Assembly: GCA_012270385.1 (NCBI GenBank)
Contig: JAAXIK010000138.1
Coordinates: 1 to 45,363, forward strand
Source of the DNA: Rubripirellula sp.
GTDB taxonomy: Bacteria; Planctomycetota; Planctomycetia; Pirellulales; Pirellulaceae
Direction of reading: 5' to 3'
DNA length: 45,363 nt
The position numbers and the translations under genes are program-made. Shown here piece after piece: positions 9,418 through 16,248 of this stretch. Under the pieces are notes generated by a model. That model ran no database searches. It was not told the DNA's origin and worked only from the letters and a program-made list of their open reading frames with translations. Position 1 is the stretch's first letter, and every line of letters starts with the position of its first letter.

Positions 9418-11496
9418 ATGGTGGGCGATTCAGATGCGGGACTTGATGTGGTTGCAAGGATGGAATCGCTCCGAAAAGAGATTAGGCAACATGATCAGCG
9501 TTATTACCTGGAAGCTAATCCGTCCATCAGCGATCTCGAATACGATCAACTGCTCGAAGAACTCAAGCAGCTCGAGAAGCAAAACCCTGAGCTGATTACA
9601 GCGGATTCGCCAACTCGCAGGATCGGTGATGCGCCAGTTGACCATCTCGAACAGGTTCCACACCGAGTTCCCATGCTGTCGATTGATAATACCTATCATC
9701 CCGACGATTTGAGGGCTTATCTTGAACGCACAGAAAAGCTACTCGATGGAGAGCCCGTGGAATGGGTAATGGAATATAAAATTGACGGGGTCGCCGCTTC
9801 AGTGCTCTACAGGGATGGTCACCTGGAACTTGGATTAACCCGAGGTAACGGAGAGGTTGGGGACGATATTACCCATAATATTAAAACAATACATGACCTA
9901 CCTCTCCAATTGAATTCTCAGCATCCTCCTGAAGCCATTGAGGTTCGCGGCGAGGTCTACATGGCCAATTCTGACCTCGCTGATCTGAATCTTAGGCAAA
10001 AGTCGCAAGGGCTAGACCCTTTTAAAAATACGAGGAACGTAACTGCGGGAACGATTCGGTTGCTTGATCCAGCGATAGCTGCAGAGCGAAAGTTGCGCTT
10101 CTTCTGCCATGGTATTGGTGCATCAGAGGGACTGCGTTCAGAGTCTCATCGAGAGTTTCTAGAGGAAGTCCAAAACATGGGAATTCCGTCTACTCCTAAT
10201 GTTCAGCTGTTGAGGGGCGCCGATGCGGTGATGCAGGCGGTGGATGCATTGGATAACGAAATGCCTGATCTACCTTTTGAAGTGGATGGCATTGTTTTCA
10301 AAGTCAATGATTTCGATCAGCGACAGCGTTTGGGAATTCGGAGCAAGAGTCCCAGGTGGCTTATCGCTTATAAGTTCGAAAGGTATGAAGCGACAACAAA
10401 ATTGATCTCTGTTTCTGTTCAAGTGGGTAAGACGGGTACGATCACACCGGTAGCACATCTCGAACCTGTGGAGATCGCTGATACCACTGTGTCGAGAGCG
10501 TCGCTTCATAATGCTGACGAAATTGCTCGATTGGATATTCGGGTTGGTGATCAGGTCGTCGTTGAAAAAGCAGGGAAGATTATTCCCAAGGTAGTGAGGG
10601 TGGATAAGCACTGCCGGCTTGAGGATCTTCCTGCATGGGAGTTTCCAAGAAATTGTCCTGAATGTGATTCCGAGTTAGCGAAGGATGAGGGTGGTGTTTA
10701 TATCCGCTGCCCCAATCCATCATGTCCTGCACAGATTCGACAAAGACTTCTGTATTTTGGAAGCCGTCCTGGGATGGACATTGATGGTCTTGGAGAGGAA
10801 GTTGTGGACCTGCTTCTTGACTCAAACATGATCCAGTCCTACGCGGATTTATATCGCTTGCAAGAGGAAGAAGTGGCCTCGCTTGTTTGGCCGCAAATGC
10901 GAAAGGGTAAGGAGGGTAAACAGATAGAAGTGCAATTTGGACAACTGAATGCAAAGAAACTGATCGACGGAATTGACGCTACCCGAGAGAGAGGTCTCTC
11001 GCGACTCTTGGCATCTCTTTCTATTCGACATGTTGGACCTCGCGTTGCCAAATTGATTTGCCGTACGTTCCCCAATCTGGAAGGATTATTGGAAGCTACC
11101 GTGCAAGAGTTGGCTGACATTCATGAGATAGGACAGGCAATCGCTGAGAGTGTTCACTCGTTTTGCCACAGTGAGCATGGAGTCGCGATCCTAAAGGACT
11201 TGGAATCAGTTGGTGTTTCGACTTCTGAAAGCGTTCCGACCGAGAATATGGATAGTGCCATTGCCGGAAAGACCATTGTCGTCACAGGCACATTGCAGCA
11301 GCTTACACGTGATCGAGTGAAAGCGTTAATCGAAGAGATGGGTGGACGAGCTTCAAGCAGCGTCAGCAAAAAAACAGATTTTCTGTTAGCGGGTGACAAA
11401 GCGGGCAGCAAGCTTGCTAAGGCAAAGGCTCTTGGGGTCCAGATCTTATCAGAGGATGATTTTCAGAAGTTTGTGGATCTTTTTCATCGAGGTTGA
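9418..11496 (+). CDS. ligA: NAD-dependent DNA ligase
   Basis: Seals nicks in replication and repair using NAD. The 692-residue protein has the full bacterial LigA layout. An adenylation domain carries YKIDG, with K121 as the AMP-accepting lysine. The OB fold follows, then a four-cysteine zinc finger (C413, C416, C431, C436), helix-hairpin-helix repeats (about 520-600) and a C-terminal BRCT domain (about 615-690). The ATG at 9418 is followed by a short N-terminal extension before the Ia domain; GAGAG lies upstream. It is divergent from uvrA, so both probably share the small promoter region. No gene follows on this strand for about 500 bp, and the nearest convincing terminator is at 11867-11936. 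Confidence 0.96.
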   Translation: MVGDSDAGLDVVARMESLRKEIRQHDQRYYLEANPSISDLEYDQLLEELKQLEKQNPELITADSPTRRIGDAPVDHLEQVPHRVPMLSIDNTYHPDDLRAYLERTEKLLDGEPVEWVMEYKIDGVAASVLYRDGHLELGLTRGNGEVGDDITHNIKTIHDLPLQLNSQHPPEAIEVRGEVYMANSDLADLNLRQKSQGLDPFKNTRNVTAGTIRLLDPAIAAERKLRFFCHGIGASEGLRSESHREFLEEVQNMGIPSTPNVQLLRGADAVMQAVDALDNEMPDLPFEVDGIVFKVNDFDQRQRLGIRSKSPRWLIAYKFERYEATTKLISVSVQVGKTGTITPVAHLEPVEIADTTVSRASLHNADEIARLDIRVGDQVVVEKAGKIIPKVVRVDKHCRLEDLPAWEFPRNCPECDSELAKDEGGVYIRCPNPSCPAQIRQRLLYFGSRPGMDIDGLGEEVVDLLLDSNMIQSYADLYRLQEEEVASLVWPQMRKGKEGKQIEVQFGQLNAKKLIDGIDATRERGLSRLLASLSIRHVGPRVAKLICRTFPNLEGLLEATVQELADIHEIGQAIAESVHSFCHSEHGVAILKDLESVGVSTSESVPTENMDSAIAGKTIVVTGTLQQLTRDRVKALIEEMGGRASSSVSKKTDFLLAGDKAGSKLAKAKALGVQILSEDDFQKFVDLFHRG

Positions 11497-11589
11497 ATCA
11501 AACAAGGATTCGTATCTCATGCAAGGATCTTGCTTAGAAGCGAACGGTAATGAGTTCCTATACATACGGGTTTTTATTTAATATTCGCT

Positions 11590-11660
11590 GCATTTTGGCA
11601 CTCTTTTCATTCGCCAAGGAAAGCTAAACCCGGCTTTGCTAAATCAGGCATTTTGGCACT
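11590..11660. repeat. 13-bp direct repeat pair
   Basis: The sequence gcattttggcact occurs at 11590-11602 and again at 11648-11660, 58 bp apart, with no other obvious similarity between the copies. It may be a paired protein-binding site or chance. Confidence 0.5.
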
Positions 11661-11866
11661 TGAATTTCCGTTGAGATTTTTTTCGGTTTTATTCTGATTC
11701 ACCTTGACCGGCAATCCAAGATATCTCTATTCTCCAAAAAGTGTCGGGGAGGTTGATGCGAATCTTTCCTCAGACAGATGCTGTGTGTTGACCACCTTAT
11801 CACGTGTGCTCAGCGCAGTCACAAAAACACTCGATCTTGGTAATTGACGCCGAGTTCAAACCACCG

Positions 11867-11936
11867 GCTCCCGGAAACAAAAGCGCGTTGTCCTCCGCCC
11901 CCCTAGGACCTCGTACTTTCCGGGAGCTTTTTTTTT
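11867..11936 (+). terminator. Strong intrinsic-terminator-like hairpin
   Basis: A perfect 11-bp inverted repeat (gctcccggaaa at 11867-11877; tttccgggagc at 11917-11927) is followed at once by nine T (11928-11936). The 39-nt loop contains a smaller hairpin (gtcct / aggac). Direction by the T-run is rightward. It lies 370 bp after ligA and 70 bp before the next start codon, so it may end a separate small transcript or act as an attenuator. Confidence 0.75.
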
Positions 11937-12006
11937 GCGCGGAGGGTGCTTGTCAGAATTGGTGAGGAGTTTGTTTGCCCACGCCCTTCATGATAGGAGT
12001 GTGCCG

Positions 12007-12582
12007 ATGAGATTTAAATTGATCCCGATGATATTGCTCGCTCTGACTGCCAGTGGTCTCTCAGTGCAGAGAATTCGAGAAAATGAACCCGAGAGAGTTG
12101 TTGGTCTTCCGCCGAACCTGAAAGAGCCCGCGCGGATTAAGGCGTCCTTTTCGGGGTGGCAAAGTTTGATCCAGCAGATTACAACGACCGCTCCAATGGA
12201 GATCTTTCGCGGTGTACCAAGAAAAAGATCTCCCGCCAAAGAGTTTGATAAGACAGATGATCAGGTGGTGGTTAAACGTTACGGTTCGGATTTCTATATA
12301 GAACCGATACCGGGGAAAGCTGAAAGTAAACGTAGAATCACCGATCGACTTCGAGACCCCGGTGCGTATTCCCGATTTTCAGGGTTCAAATTTTGCGGGG
12401 GTTTCCATCCTGATTGGTCTTTTGTCTATCAGCTGGAGAATAATGAGATCGAGGTCCATCTCTGTTTGACCTGTCACGAGATAAAGCTTTTTCAGGGCAG
12501 ACGCGAAGTATATTGTGATGTTGATTCAGTCTCCTATCGTTTGCTTGTAGAAATCTTGAGGGACTTTTCCTTGGAGAAGTGA
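12007..12582 (+). CDS. Hypothetical protein with N-terminal hydrophobic segment
   Basis: Not recognised as a named family. I chose ATG 12007 because AGGAG (11995-11999) sits 7 nt upstream; the longer frame starting at 11935 would begin inside the terminator T-run. The 191-residue product starts with MRFK and a hydrophobic stretch (about residues 4-16), a likely signal peptide or anchor. The C-terminal half has an FHPDWSF block followed by HLCLTCHEIKLF, with two cysteines in CLTC. This layout (a 'PD' motif, then Cys-x-x-Cys-His/Asp-Glu and a 'lf.g' turn) resembles short uncharacterised exported planctomycete proteins, from memory only. It runs convergently into the response regulator with 13 bp between stops, where a weak 7-bp AT hairpin (12582-12600) is seen. 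Confidence 0.75.
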   Translation: MRFKLIPMILLALTASGLSVQRIRENEPERVVGLPPNLKEPARIKASFSGWQSLIQQITTTAPMEIFRGVPRKRSPAKEFDKTDDQVVVKRYGSDFYIEPIPGKAESKRRITDRLRDPGAYSRFSGFKFCGGFHPDWSFVYQLENNEIEVHLCLTCHEIKLFQGRREVYCDVDSVSYRLLVEILRDFSLEK

Positions 12583-12595
12583 TTGATTCAGAAAA

Positions 12596-13348
12596 TCAAT
12601 CCTCAGGAGTCACCTGGTTGTCTGAAAGATTTTTCGGGTCAATGACGAAGCGATACCCTGCATCACGAATCGTCAACAGATGAGTAGGGCTTGTCTTGTT
12701 TGGTTCGATGATCTTGCGAAGTCTAGCAATGACCTGATCGACTGCTCGGGTTTGGATGTTCCCTGACAGGTTCCAGACCTCGGTCAGTAATTCGTTGCGG
12801 CTGATCACGCGCCCTTCATTTTCCAGGAAATAATGTAAAAGCTTGATTTCCTTTGATGTCAATCGAACCGACTTGCCTCGTACACTTGCTTGATACGTTT
12901 CGAAGTTGACGTGGATGTCAGCGAATTCAATTTCACTTAGGTTGCTCGGTGATTGTGGTGCGGGTTTAGCTTGCACCGTAGCATTTTGAAGCAAGTTTTT
13001 GATCCGGCTGATGAGTTCATCGAGGTCAAACGGTTTGCTCATATATTGGTTTGCACCAACATCAAATCCTCGCGTCCTATCTTCCGCAAGAGTCCTTGCG
13101 GACAGCATGAGTATCGGAGTATTGAGTCCGGCTTCACGGATGGACTCACATACCGTGTATCCGCTCATTCCCGGTAACATAAGATCGAGAACGATCAGAT
13201 CAATGTTGCTTGTCTCGGAGGTTGCCGCCTTTAACGCGTTGGGGCCGTCCTCTACTAGAGTGACTCGATAATTCTCAGCTTCCAAGTTGTACTTGATGCC
13301 CACACCGAGATGTTTCTCGTCTTCGACAACTAGAATATGGGGTTTCAT
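12596..13348 (-). CDS. OmpR/PhoB-family response regulator
   Basis: Transcription factor of a two-component system. The receiver domain (residues 1-120) has the acidic pair E9-D10, the phosphoacceptor D55 in VLDLMLPG, and the conserved lysine in MSKPFD. The C-terminal winged-helix DNA-binding domain (about 150-235) has the typical RLTSKEIKLLHYF and TRAVDQVIARLRKI elements. The frame is open to 13381, but I start at ATG 13348 because GAGGT lies just upstream and the protein then begins MKPHILVVEDE, as in relatives. It follows the histidine kinase gene by 45 bp on the same strand and is surely its partner. Its target is not visible; the divergent ABC transporter is the obvious candidate. Confidence 0.93.
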   Translation of the reverse strand: MKPHILVVEDEKHLGVGIKYNLEAENYRVTLVEDGPNALKAATSETSNIDLIVLDLMLPGMSGYTVCESIREAGLNTPILMLSARTLAEDRTRGFDVGANQYMSKPFDLDELISRIKNLLQNATVQAKPAPQSPSNLSEIEFADIHVNFETYQASVRGKSVRLTSKEIKLLHYFLENEGRVISRNELLTEVWNLSGNIQTRAVDQVIARLRKIIEPNKTSPTHLLTIRDAGYRFVIDPKNLSDNQVTPED

Positions 13349-13393
13349 TTGTACCTCGGTCAATGCGTTGAAAAATAGCACTCGAAGGCTAAT

Positions 13394-14425
13394 CTATTCG
13401 ATGATACCCTTGAGTTTGACTTCAAACTGAGTGCCCGATCCATCGGAGCGGTCACTGACTAAAATCGTGCCACCGAGGGATTTAACAACATTACGCACAA
13501 GATATAGACCGAGTCCTGTGCCAGGAGTACTCCGTTCGAGTTCGTTTCCTAATCTTATAAAGCGTCCGAAGACTTTTCTGCGTTGATTCATGGGTATTCC
13601 GGCTCCATTATCCACAATGGAAATCAGCATTTTTCGATCATGCGTGATTTCCCCCCGAACGACAACTTTGGGTGGATGACCGCCATACTTTACTGCATTG
13701 TCGATAAGGTTTCGAAAGAGGATCTCCAGTTGTACAAGCTGACTGAGTAGCTTCACATCGGGGCATTCTACAGTGATCGTGTCAGAGGGGACCCGATACC
13801 TCACGCAGGTTGCATCAGCGCAGTTTTCCAGTAGTTCAGCGATCTGAATTTCTTCGTCATCTCTCACTTCTCCTCCCTGGTCGATCCTGGCAACATCGAG
13901 TAGGTGGTTGATGAGCAGGTCGAGTCTCTCGACATCATCGAGCATAAAGCGATGGAAATCTTGCTTTTGTTCCTCACTCACACTACGTCTCGTCATCGTC
14001 TGTAGATAGAGTTTCAAGGATGCGATTGGACTTTTGAGTTCATGTGTCACTGCATCAATAAAGTTGGATTGCCTTCGGTTCAGATTGACCGCTTTCACCG
14101 TTAACGTGAGATAGGCAATTACCCCCGCCAGTACGGCAGCAAGTAGTACGGCACCTGTGGTCAGCATGATCCAAGACAGGGCTGTCGAACCGAGATCACC
14201 CGAAGCACCCAAAATATTACCCACAATCCATATCGCCGCCAGAATGACGACCAAAACGATCATCACTACACCAAGAGCTATTGGTGCTTTTAGTGAGCGT
14301 CTTTCGAGCATGGGATTAACGGTATTTGCGGATGAATATGGAAACCGGCCGCAAGCGTGTTCGCCGTATTGCCGGTGGCTTACCATGATAACGGTCGAGC
14401 GATGAGGACGGTATCCTTCATCCAT
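13394..14425 (-). CDS. Histidine kinase with two TM segments and minimal sensor loop
   Basis: Membrane sensor kinase for the downstream OmpR-type regulator. Two hydrophobic segments lie at about residues 47-68 and 84-106, separated by only about 15 residues, so there is practically no periplasmic sensor domain. The cytoplasmic part has the H box THELKSPIASLK, N box LIDNAVKYGG, G1 DNGAGIP and G2 GTGLGLYLV. No PAS domain is seen and any HAMP is rudimentary. Such kinases usually sense at the membrane or through a partner protein. The start is uncertain: the longest ATG is 14425, and ATG 14311 gives a more typical N terminus just before TM1; neither has a good ribosome site. It lies divergent to the small membrane protein and ABC transporter genes. 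Confidence 0.9.
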   Translation of the reverse strand: MDEGYRPHRSTVIMVSHRQYGEHACGRFPYSSANTVNPMLERRSLKAPIALGVVMIVLVVILAAIWIVGNILGASGDLGSTALSWIMLTTGAVLLAAVLAGVIAYLTLTVKAVNLNRRQSNFIDAVTHELKSPIASLKLYLQTMTRRSVSEEQKQDFHRFMLDDVERLDLLINHLLDVARIDQGGEVRDDEEIQIAELLENCADATCVRYRVPSDTITVECPDVKLLSQLVQLEILFRNLIDNAVKYGGHPPKVVVRGEITHDRKMLISIVDNGAGIPMNQRRKVFGRFIRLGNELERSTPGTGLGLYLVRNVVKSLGGTILVSDRSDGSGTQFEVKLKGIIE

Positions 14426-14663
14426 GGCCTCAACGCCCTGCGGTACAGCAGTTTAAAAATCACCCCATGATTCGAGGAATCGTCCGGATCTTGGTGTTGG
14501 GAATCTCGGTATATTGTTTGAAGATCGATATACTGAGCTGTCACCAATTTTTCTGAGTGAGATAGGTGCCAGTCTGTTTTGCTGACCGCACCGCCAGTTG
14601 GGGATCTACGCTCGCAGGTGACCCAGCTGATTCTAATTTGATTCTGTTCCAGAGACCAAGCTA

Positions 14664-15119
14664 ATGCATCTTGAGGCAAACCAACCTGAATTCTCGCCAT
14701 CAATTGTGAGTCAGGTCGAATTAGACACACTGCTCGCGCTAAAAAAGGCAAAGAGTCTTCGTCAGATTGTGGAAGTCAGGCAGCTTCGCTGCATCAACCA
14801 TCAGCTTGAGTCTGAAACGGTTTTCGGGAAGCAGATTTGGTTCTTTGAAGCGGTCGGAGTGGATTCGCAGCAGAAAGAACTTCAATGTTACGGTGTTCTT
14901 CACTATAGCGTGGAGTTTTCATTACTTGAATTAATTCAGACGCATGTCTTCGATTCATCTCAAGAGCGTGACTTGTATCAACATTTCTGCGAAACCGGCA
15001 AACGCACCGACACACCGTGGCACCCTGCTAATCGGTGGTTGCTGTCAGGTCTCACCATGGTTGCAATCATTTGGTTGGTTTACATTTCCTATCTGTGGGT
15101 TTCCCGGGGGAATGGATAG
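14664..15119 (+). CDS. Small membrane protein with C-terminal anchor
   Basis: Not recognised as a named family. The 151-residue protein has a soluble N-terminal part of about 120 residues, with mixed charged and hydrophobic sequence typical of a real fold. A single hydrophobic segment follows near residues 127-146 (WLLSGLTMVAIIWLVYISYL), then a short basic tail, so it is probably tail-anchored with the soluble part in the cytoplasm. The start ATG 14664 has only a weak purine-rich site. It precedes the ABC ATPase by 76 bp on the same strand and is divergent from the kinase, so it may be an accessory part of the transporter or a link to the kinase. An opposing frame overlaps its start but looks unlike protein. 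Confidence 0.7.
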   Translation: MHLEANQPEFSPSIVSQVELDTLLALKKAKSLRQIVEVRQLRCINHQLESETVFGKQIWFFEAVGVDSQQKELQCYGVLHYSVEFSLLELIQTHVFDSSQERDLYQHFCETGKRTDTPWHPANRWLLSGLTMVAIIWLVYISYLWVSRGNG

Positions 15120-15195
15120 ACTTGGCGGCTCTACAGCTCCAGAGGTTAGTAGTTATCAGATCTTAAGCATTCTAGATTTCGGAATGGCAATTTAA

Positions 15196-16248
15196 ATGAT
15201 GGTCTCACAAGCTGAGGTGATGAGTGACAGTCGCGATGACAATGAGGAATGCCCCGTTGTTGATATCGGGAGATTGGAGAAGCGATATAGCGGCTGGTCA
15301 ATTTTCGGCCGTAAGCCAATCGATGCGCTGAGGGGTGTGGATCTTCAAGCCGGTGGAGGTGATGTCTTTGGGCTACTGGGACCCAATGGGGCCGGTAAGA
15401 CCACATTGATTAAAGTCCTTTTGGGTGTCGTTAAGCCGACGTCGGGCACAGCTAAGTTATTTGGTAAGCCAGTCGAGAGTGTGGAGGCACGTCGTCGAGT
15501 GGGATATCTGCCCGAGTCATTGAGGATTGATCGACATCATACTGCTCGATCCGCACTCCATTACTACGGTCGACTGAGCGGTATGGAGACTCAAGTTATC
15601 AAGCGTCGAACTGATGAACTCTTGGATATCGTCGGTCTCGGCAATCGAGATCGTGAGAGTGTTTCAAGGTTCAGTAAGGGAATGTATCAACGATTGGGAC
15701 TCGCACAGGCGCTCATGCATGACCCCGATCTTCTGATTCTAGATGAACCCACCGATGGGTTAGATCCGGTCGGAAGAAATGAGGTGAGACGGGTGATTGA
15801 AACCCTGCGAGATCAGGGCAAAACAATTTTCCTCAATAGCCATATTCTTCAGGAAGTAGAAATGGTTTGTACGAGAGTTGCCATTCTCTCAAAAGGCAAG
15901 ATTCGTGGAATTGGAACCGTTCGTGAATTGTCACAGAGATTAGCTTCAGAGATTGTTGTTTTTGAGCTTGGAGTGCCTGAGGAACTCGATGGAACTGACT
16001 TGATGCAGCGAGCGGCATCCCAGTTGAAAGTCGAAAAGGATCACCTCACTTGGAGGCCAATAGCAGCCGGAGTGATTGATTTTACTGCAAGTTTGCCCGG
16101 TCGTGACCAACTCGATCAGATGGTCGATTTGCTGAGAGCAGAGGGTGTTTCCATTTTGAGACTCGAAAAGAAACAGCCATCGCTCGAAGAGTTGTTCATG
16201 CAGTTGGTCGATGATAGCGCCGGTGATAACGCGGAGGAGCAGCCATGA
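15196..16248 (+). CDS. ABC-2 type transporter ATP-binding protein
   Basis: Cytoplasmic ATPase of an ABC exporter. Walker A is GPNGAGKTT (residues about 62-70), the signature is FSKGMYQR, Walker B is LLILDEPTDGLD, and the switch histidine is in NSHILQE. A C-terminal region of about 100 residues after residue 240 is typical of the CcmA/DrrA-type subunits that pair with ABC-2 permeases. The stop codon overlaps the start of the permease by 4 bp (ATGA at 16245-16248), which implies translational coupling and a fixed partnership. Two ATG codons open the frame (15196 and 15199), and a later ATG at residue 9 is also possible. The substrate is unknown. Confidence 0.94.
   Translation: MMVSQAEVMSDSRDDNEECPVVDIGRLEKRYSGWSIFGRKPIDALRGVDLQAGGGDVFGLLGPNGAGKTTLIKVLLGVVKPTSGTAKLFGKPVESVEARRRVGYLPESLRIDRHHTARSALHYYGRLSGMETQVIKRRTDELLDIVGLGNRDRESVSRFSKGMYQRLGLAQALMHDPDLLILDEPTDGLDPVGRNEVRRVIETLRDQGKTIFLNSHILQEVEMVCTRVAILSKGKIRGIGTVRELSQRLASEIVVFELGVPEELDGTDLMQRAASQLKVEKDHLTWRPIAAGVIDFTASLPGRDQLDQMVDLLRAEGVSILRLEKKQPSLEELFMQLVDDSAGDNAEEQP

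Larger units (their letters stand above)
11497..12006. other. Gene-free stretch between ligA and a hypothetical gene
   Basis: No convincing coding frame is seen. The stretch contains a 13-bp direct repeat (11590-11602 and 11648-11660) and ends in a strong hairpin with T-run (11867-11936). It could be a long 3' untranslated region, the leader of the next gene, or a separate small RNA. No known RNA family (tRNA, tmRNA, SRP RNA, RNase P) was recognised. Confidence 0.6.

Noticed and set aside
11590-11665. Possible sigma-54 promoters at the two tggcac repeats
   Set aside because: No TTGC element at the required spacing after either copy.
11845-11880. tRNA-like T-loop sequence (gttcaaa) near the terminator
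   Set aside because: The flanking bases do not form a 5-bp T stem or acceptor stem; not a tRNA or tmRNA end.
12582-12600. Bidirectional terminator between convergent genes
   Set aside because: Only a 7-bp AT-rich stem without a T-run, overlapping the regulator stop codon; too weak to call.
14380-14751. 123-codon frame on the - strand between kinase and small membrane protein
   Set aside because: Overlaps both real genes' starts, no motif or protein-like pattern; probably chance.
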